Shown: one piece after another, positions 38,358-48,900 of the stretch
How positions within the stretch are numbered: the stretch's first letter is position 1
How the letters are laid out: each line of letters starts with the position of its first letter
NCBI GenBank assembly: GCA_001599295.1
Contig: BCGN01000003.1
Span: 1,775,148-1,839,147, forward strand
Source: Sporopachydermia quercuum
Lineage: Eukaryota; Ascomycota; Sporopachydermiomycetes; Sporopachydermiales; Sporopachydermiaceae
DNA length: 64,000 nt
Direction of reading: 5' to 3'
The notes under the pieces: model-generated
Told to the model about the DNA's origin: nothing
What the model saw: only the letters and a program-made list of their open reading frames with translations
The model's database searches: none
Made by a program: the position numbers and the translations under genes

Positions 38358-41006
38358 GAATTGTGGATGATTGAAAAACGTCTACTGCTGATGTGGTTGT
38401 GTCTATTATAACGGCTGAAAACCAATAGCCACTTGAATCAGAAATGGCACTTAGTGAAAGTGCTTGTTGTGAAATACGATGAAACTTAATGTTGTCGCAA
38501 AGAATCAATAAACTACAAGATCAATAACTCTTTTAGCTGAAATGGCTTTTTCAAAACTAGACTTACTCTCTTCGACCCTTTCTCCTTATTGTATGCTTTT
38601 CTGTCTTTTTAGTGTATTGTGTAGATCCTGATGATCTGATATAAAGCTATCGTGCAAATCATTGGGTTACGTTACAATTGTTCTTGTTGTCTATGAGAAA
38701 AAGCAATATTCATACGCTTGATTATGCCATAAACCAAGAGATCCAGTAAAAAGTTGAGTGAGGAAGAGAATGAAAAGTAAAAGTGAAATAAAATGATTCG
38801 GCAGAGGTTAAAAGGGCTCATAAGTTATAATAAGTTTTCAATTAAAGTTTTAAACTTCAATTTTATTACTATGACTTGTTTCACATAGGAACACCGTTTA
38901 AACAATTTACCTTACAAAACATGATTTAAAGTTATTCAGCGAAGAACTTAATTTAACATATATCAAGTTAAAGCTAAAAGCCGTTGAACTCTAAACCTGA
39001 AGAGAAGATTGACAAGATGATTCAATTATTTGATTAGATGAAATAGCGGTAGAGGCTTTGCTGCAGAATGTGAAAAGTAAAGTAGTGGCAATATAAAGTA
39101 CTATTATATGATAATGCTTCTATTTATATCAGCATGTTTATTTATTGAATGTCCCTACACTCATACCTTGTACAGTAGCAACATAACATGTGAAGTCCTT
39201 TGAGAAACTATTTAAAGTTGGATATGTCATATTAGGACAACATGGTGTTTGGCTGTTTTTTTGAGAAGCGCTGACCAGAAGTAGAATCTATTAACAATCC
39301 GTAACTTGCACTAAAAAGTTCCAGCAAATTTTTATTTTTAATTCCTAGAGAAGTCGTAGTTATTTGTTGGAGGAACCGACAAAAAAAGACAATACCTTTA
39401 AGGGTGATTAGAAAGTTTTAAGTTGAACTTTAACTAAAAACCCGTAGTTAAGATTCAGGAATAATTGAGAGGTAAAGTAGGAGCATATTCAAAATCAGAG
39501 TAAGATATTTTGTTCGACTAAGGATGTTAAGTTAAGCCTTTATAATTAAGGTGGTAGACATTTAACAATATTTTATTTTTTCACAGAATCTTGTAAATAT
39601 CTATCTAAATTCAAGAATTCAAATTCTATCAGGAACCAAATGTAAGCTTTACGTCGCAACTTAAAACAATAAAGTTAATAAACTTAGATTCTCGGCAAAC
39701 CGACTCATTTTTTATTTGGATGAGATCCGAAGAGTTTCCTAACCACATCTTTCGATTTTTGTTACATTATTTTATTCAGTTATTGGTAATCGATGATCAT
39801 TATAATAAATTTCATCGTAATTCTGTGTTTTTATAGCAATCATGATCAGTTGGTTCTATTTCTTTGTATAAGTTTCCTTGGATTGTTTACTCATTCTATT
39901 TAGTATCATATTTGCCTACTTTTCAGATCATATGGTTCTCCGTCCTCCTGACAGAAAAGTGCTTTGACCCAAAGTAGATAGAAATAAAAGGTCTTAATTA
40001 TGCAAGAGGTTTGAGATATGATAAATCAAACAGATTAATCTAAATAACTATATAGATTCCTAGTGTCCATTATAATGAGTTTTTTATACAATGACAAGCA
40101 AGAGTGTCTTATATGAAAGGAGTTTATAATCAGCAAACAGTAACCAAGCCTTTTATTTTTATACAAGTCAGGTTTTCAGGAGATTTTGGCAATATCCCTC
40201 AAACTTGTCACGAGGAATTAAGTGTTGAGGAATGAACGTTTCCTTATCTTTCACTCTAAAGTGCTGCGATCTATACTGTCGGTGTTCCATTCCGGAACCC
40301 CCCGTCTCACAATCCACATCAAGTATCATCCCAAAAGTATAGAGACAAAGTGATACCTCAAGATTTTAGTATGTTATTCCGTGAGCAATTGGTGAGCAAA
40401 CGAAAAACCATGATGGAAGCATTCAAATCTATTAACAGTACTACGAAAAACAAATAAACAATGGCTGTTTTAATATAAAAATTTGATCAAAATGTGAAGG
40501 AAGAAAAGAAAACATTGTTTGAGCCAAATTACAAAGGTAAAAAGAGTGTTTTCTACTAAACTGTGGAGCCTGTTCTTACTGAAAGGCGCCAACCAATCAT
40601 TGTATTAATCAACAACTTCATACTGCTATTCTTCACACAATGCATACGTAGCACAATGATGAAAACATGTTGAAAACTTGTTTACAAACACGAATTTTTG
40701 TAGTAACAGACTATATAATTGTGGCCAAGGAGCATTTATATATTCAAAACATTGTACAATCTCAAGTAAACTAAAGCAAACAAACATTTTTTGGGTATGT
40801 TAACTGGCGCTTAATCCTCAGCGCTTCTTGCCTACCTGTCTTATCACGTACTTTGTAGGTATAGAAGCATTTAGCATCACCTGGAGTGGCTAATAAAATG
40901 TCAACAACAAAGGCAGACAGAATAAAAAAGTATTTAGGAGAAACCTCTGTACGAAAGTAGAAGTGAAATCCTAGTCTCTCAGATAACATCCAAACAAATT
41001 TCAAAC
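38358..41006. other. Long divergent promoter between the Zn2Cys6 gene and HOP1
   Basis: At 2.65 kb this is the longest gene-free stretch in the window. It is AT-rich, with no RNA gene or supported frame. I looked for a URS1-type GGCGGC element near HOP1 and found none. The 77-codon minus frame at 40771-41004 has no ATG at its first codon and no recognised similarity. Confidence 0.6.
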
Positions 41007-43170
41007 ATGGAATCAGTAGTCAGTATGAAAACAAAAGCCATCACTGGCAGAGAATCAGAGAGCACTATCCAAACATTCCTATCAATATCGTTTGGATGTC
41101 TGGCGTATTTACGTGGGCTCTTCCCAGAAGAATACTTTCTAGATAAGAGGTACATCTGTCAAAAGCAAGATAAACAGCAGGACTCTGTGAAGATTAAAAC
41201 CTTGGTCAGAGGATTATCAAAAGAAGCTGATTTATACTTGGATTGGGTCGAGAAGAGTATTTCACAAGCAGTTCATGATAAGTTTCTGGATAAATTAATC
41301 TTGGGTATATTCCTTGACAGAAGAAAGCCAACTGAATTAGTAGAGAGCTACTGTTTTGCCTTTCAATACGATGAAGGAGAAGGCAATAATTATGTTAGCC
41401 AAAATGTTGTATCAATGGGTATTAACGGAGAAAACGTTGCCATCTCAAGTATTGAACATGCCAGAAAAGAATTACAGCAACTTGTAAGACGATTCATTAT
41501 AATAACTCAGACATTGGATCCTCTACCGGATAGAAAGTATCTGGCGATCAAAATGAAGCTCAATAAAAATTGTCCACCCAACTATAAGCCTCCATTGTTT
41601 CAAATATTGAAAGATGATCCAAATCTGGCTTTCTGCGTATCTCAGAAAACAGATTTGAATATACAACAAGCAGGTTGTTTAAAAACTCCGCATAACGGGT
41701 ATGAATAACATGATCATGTTTTTTGTTCTGAGTACTTCTGCTCTTAGAATTAACATTGGAAGTAGGTTGGAAATAGATGTACTTTCACTCGATGAACAAA
41801 CATTACAAATCCCTCCAGCTGGAAGGAAGGTACAGATCGATCCTTGGAGTTCCCTCGCAAAAAATCGTTCAAAACCAGAAACTTCTGCTGCTACTACTAA
41901 TAATAGTCCTAACGATAGACAATCAAACGCACAGCAAAATCATAGGGCCATAAAAATGAGTAGTGGCTTGTCTTCTCAATCCCACTATCAAACTGACAAT
42001 CATATATTTCTCGATTCTCAGCCAGTTGATTCTATTGAAGTCATAAATAAACATAACAATACGAAGGATTCTAATCATAATGATCCTGATTGGTCACCAG
42101 AAACACACAATACTCAAACTGAAGATTCTCAGTCAATTGAATGTGAATGCGGCATGAATGAAAATATCAGGCTATTTGGATCGGTATTATGTCCACCTTT
42201 AATTTATTGGTACAACGAGTTCATCATAAATTGCTAACATTGCATAATTTTTGAAACATAGGAAAAATGTAGTACCTGCGGGAAACAAATTCACAAAGGG
42301 TGTTACACCTTCATATCAAAACCCAAATTCAAGTGTTGGACTTGTATTCTTCCTTCTGAAGTACTACAGAGCAAGAAAAAGGAAATCATCCAATTGCTGA
42401 ACCTAAGAAAGATTATTAAAGCACTCTATCTTAAAGGCTTACCTAGCAAGATATCAGACCTGAACATGTTCATCGAATCTACCTGTGAAAAATCTTCAGT
42501 TGCAGAAAATGACTACTCCTTGTTATCATATATAATGATCGTCATTCTTGCAACAGGGATAGTGGTTAACGAAGAGGAACTAAGGGAAAGTCCAGGTAGA
42601 ACCAATAATGGTGATGGTTCTATCTATAAATGGTCACGCATTGTAGTGGTTGATATTCCAGGGGTTATTAACTCGAAAGGCAAAGCTGTTGTAGGAAAGA
42701 TAATTTGGAATTACGTTCCACGGTTGAAAGAGAAACTCAATACCAGGTATTGGAGAGACTATTTCTACTCAGATGATTGTATTTTGGACACCGCACCCTT
42801 AGACAAGCTATTAAGCGAATTCAAAGACAACAGTGAAGCCACCACTGTTGTATCTATTGATGAAGACGAAATCCAGAAGGATATATCCAATGAGTCTTCT
42901 ACAATATTCAATAACAACACTCATGACAATGAAACTGGTGATAGTAGTGCACTTACTGAATATTCGATGTCATCAATTGAAAACATCAGCACATCTCAAG
43001 GTGCCAACTTACTTAAAAGAATATATTCAGATAACATTCCATCTTCAATCATTTCACAGGGTTTACTGGATACCAGCACCTCAATGGATGATCTTAGAAT
43101 TGTTGAGGATATTCTAACCCTAGAAGAACCAAGAAAGAAACTCAGGTTGGATATCTCAGGTGCCAATTGA
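41007..43170 (+). CDS. HOP1: Hop1, HORMA-domain axial element protein of meiotic chromosomes (three exons)
   Basis: Exons are 41007-41698, 41748-42183 and 42262-43170, giving 678 residues (yeast 605). The HORMA domain covers residues about 15-260 (LSISFGCLAYLRGLFPEEYF, LVRGLSKEADLYLDWVEKSI, VRRFIIITQTLDPLP). A Ser/Asn-rich linker follows. A zinc-binding PHD-like segment begins ECECGMNENIR in exon 2 and continues KCSTCGKQIHKGCY and KCWTC in exon 3, so intron 2 splits it. A winged-helix-like part and an acidic tail with possible closure-motif sequences end the protein. Intron 1 is 49 nt (donor GTATGA); intron 2 is 78 nt (donor GTATTA, branch TTGCTAAC). Hop1 organises meiotic axes and activates Mek1. 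Confidence 0.93.
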
Positions 43171-43654
43171 AGGATTGCAACTCAAACTACTGTTGCTTAA
43201 TCCCAAATATCTATCCCTTTAAATTCTTATCGTATATCATATTAGCCACGTGGCTTCTAATAAAATAAAATTACTGTTGTTCGATGATGTTGATTGTTGA
43301 TTGTTATTTGAAAATCAGAATGTAATATGATATTAACCTCTTACTTTTGCAAGTGTTGTGTATCCTTGCAAGAAGAGATGTAATGAAGGAGATGTTATGT
43401 TACTATCAACTTCATATCTCACTCTATCAAAAATAATTCAGATCTAATACCTAAAATGAGACACTTTCGCTTGAGATCTAAAGCAAACTGAAAATTCGTA
43501 CCTTCTCAGATTTGGCGGTTGATGTCTAGAAACGCTCTCTTTCACATACTCTGGCTGTTATACACTATCAAGCTTCATTGAACCAACCTGCATTTGTGGT
43601 AATTCTATCATGCATAGCTAATAATATAGTAAGCTATTTCTGACACGGTTCATC
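43171..43654. other. HOP1-ICP55 spacer
   Basis: This 484-bp spacer holds the HOP1 3' end and the ICP55 promoter. Nothing specific is seen. Confidence 0.55.
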
Positions 43655-45187
43655 ATGTCATTTCTACCACCCTTCCTACGGCGGGCAAAGGTAATTCCTC
43701 TCAGATATTTTCGCCAGTTCCATCATTCTTCATGGCAATGCAGTGCACATGCTACACCTTCAATTACTACCGGACAACCAATATTTGAAACTAGGCCACA
43801 CTTAGTGGAAGTTGGTAATATTACTCCTGGAATATCTGCTGTTGAATATTATAGACGTCGATTTGAGTTAGGTGAACAGATGCCAGTTGGATCAGCAGCT
43901 ATTATTCTAGGGTCCTCAGTTAAATTCGCATCTGGTTCTGTTTTCTATTACTTCCGCCAGAACGACGACTTTTACTATCTCTCCGGATGGAATGAACCTG
44001 ATTCAGTGTTTATTTTAGAGAAGGTATCTGAAGTCGGTGACTCTGTAGTTGTTTTCCATTTACTTGTCCCGCCTAAAGACTCAAGAGCAGAGCAATGGGA
44101 AGGTCATCGAACAGGAGTTGAAGGAGCAAAGGAAATATTCAATGCCGACCAATCTAGTGACAACAGCAAAGTGGGTTCGTACTTAGAAAAAATAATTGCG
44201 AGGAATAAAATCATTTATACTGATATTGAACCAAAGGTGCATCCTGGTAGAGTCAATAATGTCGGTGTCAATGAACTATCACGCTTTTTCAGGACATCAG
44301 ATTATAACAGCAAATTCGCCAACACCTTCCATGATATACTACGAAGAGATAACAAAACCATCAAACCTCTGAGTCCATTAATTAGGGAAATGAGAGCAAT
44401 CAAAAGTCCAGCGGAAGTGAAATGTATGCGTATTGCTGGTATTATATCTGGAAATGCATATAATCAAGCGTTTGAAAGGGCGAATCCTGAACACAAAGAG
44501 CATATCAAGACAGAACATGAATTGGCCGCATTCCTTGACTATAAATTCAGAGTTGGAGGATGTATCAGAGAAGCTTATATTCCAGTTGTCGCCAGTGGAT
44601 CCAATGCTTTATGTATCCATTACGTTCGTAACGATGATGTGTTCAAAGATGGAGAAATGGTACTTGTTGATGCAGCAGGAAACTATGGTGGATATTGCGC
44701 TGACATATCTAGAACTTGGCCTACTGATGGAAAATTCACATTGGCTCAAAAAGATTTATATCAAGCGGTTTTAAATGTGGAGAACGCATGTATCGAGTTA
44801 TGTACCGTCAATTCAAACGTCTCCTTACATGATATTCATAAAACTAGTGAAAAGCTTTTATACACAGAGTTAAAGAACTGCGGATTCAATGCACTTAACA
44901 CTTGGGATGTTCCGAAATTTTTATATCCACATTATATTGGTCATAATCTTGGATTGGATGTTCATGATGTCCCCGGTTTCTCCAGAACAGATCGGTTGAA
45001 AGCAGGGCAAGTTATTACAATTGAACCAGGTGTGTATGTTCCTGATAATAACAATTGGCCCAAAGAATTCAGAGGAATTGGTATTAGAATTGAAGATGAT
45101 ATTTTAGTTGGGGCTACTTCCTATACAAATCTCACTATTGATGCTGTTAAGAATATTGATGAGATTGAAAAGCTTGCCCAGATTTGA
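43655..45187 (+). CDS. ICP55: Icp55 mitochondrial aminopeptidase P-type intermediate cleaving peptidase
   Basis: The 510-residue product starts with an Arg-rich presequence (MSFLPPFLRRAKVIPLRYFR). An aminopeptidase P N-domain follows (YYRRRFELGEQMPVGSAAII, NDDFYYLSGWNEPDSVF). The pita-bread M24 domain has the metal ligands in VDAAGNYGGYCADISRTW (two Asp), HYIGHNLGLDVHD (His), TIEPGVYV (Glu) and GIRIEDDILV (Glu). Icp55 removes one residue from many MPP-processed matrix proteins, which stabilises them under the N-degron rule. The length is that of yeast Icp55 (511). AIM9 follows two genes downstream, a neighbourhood shared with S. cerevisiae chromosome V. Confidence 0.95.
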   Translation: MSFLPPFLRRAKVIPLRYFRQFHHSSWQCSAHATPSITTGQPIFETRPHLVEVGNITPGISAVEYYRRRFELGEQMPVGSAAIILGSSVKFASGSVFYYFRQNDDFYYLSGWNEPDSVFILEKVSEVGDSVVVFHLLVPPKDSRAEQWEGHRTGVEGAKEIFNADQSSDNSKVGSYLEKIIARNKIIYTDIEPKVHPGRVNNVGVNELSRFFRTSDYNSKFANTFHDILRRDNKTIKPLSPLIREMRAIKSPAEVKCMRIAGIISGNAYNQAFERANPEHKEHIKTEHELAAFLDYKFRVGGCIREAYIPVVASGSNALCIHYVRNDDVFKDGEMVLVDAAGNYGGYCADISRTWPTDGKFTLAQKDLYQAVLNVENACIELCTVNSNVSLHDIHKTSEKLLYTELKNCGFNALNTWDVPKFLYPHYIGHNLGLDVHDVPGFSRTDRLKAGQVITIEPGVYVPDNNNWPKEFRGIGIRIEDDILVGATSYTNLTIDAVKNIDEIEKLAQI

Positions 45188-46574
45188 AATTGATACAAAT
45201 TGCGGCCCGGTTGTTTCAGGTGCCAGTTCTTACAGATTTCAAATCAAATAAATAGAATCCTGTATATAGCTATATACTTTAATTAGCTCTATTGAGCATG
45301 TTATCTGACAGAATATAGTTCAAGTTGAATATATGAGTTTATAGATTTAGTGATAGAAGTAATTTTTCTCATAGCTATCAACAAATATACAATCATATAT
45401 TACTCTTGCATCTCAACGGTTTGCCTCTCTTACGGCAATCAAACTATTTCTCCATCTCATCGGTCAACCGTTTTCACGGTCGTCAAACTAAGAGATAAGA
45501 GATAAAACTTTCAGTTCCTGATTGATATTGTTCTATTAATCTCTTCCAGATCTAGCAAACACGATCTGTATCGGTTGAAGCCGTTACAGTAAAAGCATTG
45601 AACTGATTGTTTACTACCATATTGAGATCCTCCACCTGAAATAACGTTGGCAAACGGTCCAAACCTTATTAATTATCTTATTAACCTTAAGAAAAATGCA
45701 TCCAAGAAGGGAAGTCATTCTGTAATAGGAAAATATAGAAGCTTAAGGTTGCAACCGTTGGGGAAATATTTCTCTATTAAGATTCGTCTCGGCTATTATT
45801 TGATACAAGTATTCTTATACTTCTCAGCTATTAGATACCGTGTAATTGAAAAATTATATAAATCACTAGCAATTCCTATTTTTATACTAATAGCCGCTTT
45901 TTACCTCCCTATCAATTTTTGGAAGTTTCAATTGCCAAGATTCAAATTCGATGGCTTAATGAGCTGAAGAGCCAGGCATGAAACTGTGAAATAGACCAAT
46001 AAAAGCTTAATATTAGGTACCAAACTCTACTTTTATCTCACTTGAATTATTAAGCAAAGGAATCGAAGAGAAGGGAACTTCAGATTTTTTATTAGAAAGG
46101 TAAGGTGGCTTCACCTAGACAACTTTTGAAATTCGGTAGTCTAAACAGTTGTATTTGACTGCTGCAGAATAATAGTTACTCCTTCAAACGCTCTAGTATC
46201 CATTATATTCATGCCATTGGTAGTAATTGAAAGTAACTTTAAAGGGTGTTCAGTCATTATTGAATTATAAGAGCAAGCAAGATAACTGCCCATTGAGATA
46301 AATAGTTGATTGCTTTGTTGGGCCAACATTCGTTGTTATTTGAATAGAAAACAATAATCTACCTAATTTTCTATTATTGAAGTTATATGAAAATACTTCT
46401 ACCGTATTTTAATGATTTTCACCATTCATACTCCATTTTCTAGCAGGCAATAATCTATCACTTACTGAATTTATAGTAATAATTCACTTCTCTGCAACTA
46501 CAAACCGACTAGAGAAATCTTGCAAATAGATATTGCATCTGCATCAAATTGAATAAATCCATGCTACGTTCAAA
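45188..46574. other. ICP55-transporter spacer
   Basis: This 1.39-kb spacer contains an ATG-less open frame (45626-45967) encoding a basic peptide with a hydrophobic C-terminal part. I do not support it as a gene. No RNA gene or repeat is seen. Confidence 0.55.
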
Positions 46575-48095
46575 ATGTCCGAAGATCCTGAGAAGATATC
46601 TCATAGCAAGGTATCTTCAATAATAGAAAAGTACCAAGGAGAGTATCCAGCAGAATATCCAGCCAAGAATGATGATCTCAACAACCTCCAAAAAGTGAGA
46701 ACGTTAGAAGAAGCGCTGGAAATGTCACTAGACAAAAATCTGGAAATCGAGTGTCCGGATGGTGGCTACGGTTGGGTTTGCGTTGCCTGCTCTTTCTTTT
46801 TCAATTTTGCCGGCTGGGGTGCTAACTCATCTTTTGGTATTTTCTTGAACCATATGCTCACTAACAACACTTATCCTAATGCAACACCTCTACAATTAGC
46901 GTTTATCGGTGGGTTATCTATAGGTCTGGGGTCATGCTGTGCTCCTTTTATCAGTATATGTTTAGGAAAGGTTGGTGTGCATGTTACTTTAGTCATTGGA
47001 GGTATTATGACGTTTGTAGGTTATTTCTGCGCAGGGTATACTAAAGAGATTTGGCAGTTATTCCTCACCCAGGGGGTTCTAGTTGGGGTTGCTATTGGGT
47101 TTATTTTCATTTCTTCTAATAATGTGCTGCCACAGTGGTTTCAGAAACGAAGAGCATTGGCCCAAGGTATCGCTGTATCAGGAACAAGTGTCGGAGGCAT
47201 TGTATATTCCTTCCTTGCTCAAGGATGCATTAAGAACTTGGGAGTTGCATGGGCATTCAAAATCATTGCGATTCTATCTGCGGCTATTGTTTTCGTTGCT
47301 ACAATATTTGTCAGAACCAGGAACTCAGTTGTGCAGCCTAGTAAGAAGATCTTTGACCTTTCCGTTATCAATTTCCCATTTTTATGTATTATGGTATGGG
47401 TTGGTGTTTCTATGATTGCTTATGTCATTATGCTATATTCCATTAACGCGTTTGCATCTTCTATTGGTCTTTCAGCACAACAAGGTACAGATCTGTTGGC
47501 AATCATGTGTGGAGCCCAAGTGGTAGGAAGACCAATTGTTGGAAGACTCTGTGATAGATATGGCAGAATTAATGTGACAGCCGTTACAAATGTTCTATCT
47601 GGAATAATTGTGCTTGCCTTCTGGATTCCCATTGAATCATACGGGGCAATGATTGGATTTGTTATACTTTTGGGTCTAATTATGGGCACAGTATGGGTAT
47701 CATTCGGCCCATTGACTGCAGATTCTGCTGGTTTGAGGAAAATGCCTTCTGCTTATGCTTTTGCTAGTATTTCTTCTGGACTTCCTGGTATTTTTGCAGA
47801 AGTGATTGCGCTTGAATTGAGAAGAGACCAAAAGAAGTACTCAAGCAAGATTTACGTATGGGTACAGTTATTTGTCGGCTTAGCATTCATTGCGGGAGCT
47901 TTGGCGTTATTAGTTTTACGTGAATATAAAGTGAAAAAGATAATTGAGGCGAACCTTGAAATTTTTATTTCTGCTAGTAAGGATAAAGCCGAATCATCAG
48001 AGGAAGAGCTTGTAGAGCTTCAGAGACTTGAGTCTCTTAATGGCCCAGGTTTTAAAGCACGAGTAAGAAGATTTTTTCACATTTGTGTGATTTGA
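46575..48095 (+). CDS. MFS transporter of the fungal monocarboxylate/MCH family
   Basis: The 506-residue product has about twelve membrane segments from residue 68 to 455. The family signature PDGGYGWVCVACSFFFNF opens the first helix. A loop-2/3 motif (GKVGVHVTLVIGG) and GRPIVGRLCDRYGRINV mark the two halves. Yeast relatives are Mch1-Mch5 and Esbp6; Mch5 carries riboflavin, others are of unknown substrate, and none is shown to carry monocarboxylates. The cytosolic N-tail (60 residues) and C-tail are charged. The substrate cannot be read from the sequence, although RIB1 is in the same window. Confidence 0.9.
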   Translation: MSEDPEKISHSKVSSIIEKYQGEYPAEYPAKNDDLNNLQKVRTLEEALEMSLDKNLEIECPDGGYGWVCVACSFFFNFAGWGANSSFGIFLNHMLTNNTYPNATPLQLAFIGGLSIGLGSCCAPFISICLGKVGVHVTLVIGGIMTFVGYFCAGYTKEIWQLFLTQGVLVGVAIGFIFISSNNVLPQWFQKRRALAQGIAVSGTSVGGIVYSFLAQGCIKNLGVAWAFKIIAILSAAIVFVATIFVRTRNSVVQPSKKIFDLSVINFPFLCIMVWVGVSMIAYVIMLYSINAFASSIGLSAQQGTDLLAIMCGAQVVGRPIVGRLCDRYGRINVTAVTNVLSGIIVLAFWIPIESYGAMIGFVILLGLIMGTVWVSFGPLTADSAGLRKMPSAYAFASISSGLPGIFAEVIALELRRDQKKYSSKIYVWVQLFVGLAFIAGALALLVLREYKVKKIIEANLEIFISASKDKAESSEEELVELQRLESLNGPGFKARVRRFFHICVI

Positions 48096-48900
48096 ATTTA
48101 TAATTATTTACGGAGGGAATTTGAATATTAAAGGTTTAATAAGTGAATAAGGGGATGGTTTCGTGGGTCGTTCTAATTCTTGGGTTAATAGGAAAGGATA
48201 TGAGATCTTATGGTTATGGTTAAAACTCAGTAGCATTTGACGGTCAGTTCACGACTTTGGATGTTGCTCATTACTCCAAGAACTAAGTCATGGTTTAATA
48301 GCTACTATAATAGACTATTCTGAGACTTTTCCATTAATAAATAAGGTTCTGTAGTGTAGGTATATTTGGACAGCATATTAAACCTCATAACATAAGGATA
48401 GCCAGGCATGAGCATATTTGATAGCATTGAAGTTGGTGAAAAATCCTGAAACTGGATACTCTACTACTAAATGCTTCCATCTATTCAATTAACGCTCAAA
48501 ATAAGGTATTCACTAGTACTTTTCCTTCTTATCCTTACAAATGATGTGGAAGAATCTTCACTCATCAATGGCAGATCCCTCCACCTCCCCAGACCCTAGT
48601 TGCTGATCCTCTCTCAAAAGAGCCTCAACATAATAATAATATCATATTACCTAATATTTAATTACGAATCATTATTCTCAATCGTGTCCCATGTCCCATC
48701 AACACACGCTCCTTTCCCCAGTAGTTTGTCCATCGTTTTTACTTTTTCAGTTTATTATTTCATTCTTTTTGTTACTTGTTCATCTCCTATCACATTTATA
48801 CTAGTCCTCTGGCTTGCTTTTTTCCTAACATCATATTTCAATTTTTGGGTTTGTTAAAGGTACCTACTGCTTGATTTTCACCGCAGAAACACCTGTAATT
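48096..48900. other. Transporter-AIM9 spacer
   Basis: This 805-bp spacer becomes pyrimidine-rich just before AIM9 (48680-48850), which produces a spurious hydrophobic frame. AATTACGAATCATTA and ATTACCTAATATTTA (48633-48675) weakly resemble the recurring motif. Confidence 0.55.

Noticed and set aside
40771-41004. Minus-strand 77-codon frame just upstream of HOP1
   Set aside because: No ATG at its first codon, no family similarity I can name, and it lies in the HOP1 promoter.
38358-41006. URS1-type (GGCGGC) meiotic element for HOP1
   Set aside because: I found no such core near the HOP1 start.
48600-48857. Hydrophobic 85-codon frame before AIM9
   Set aside because: Produced by a pyrimidine-rich promoter tract; no conserved features.
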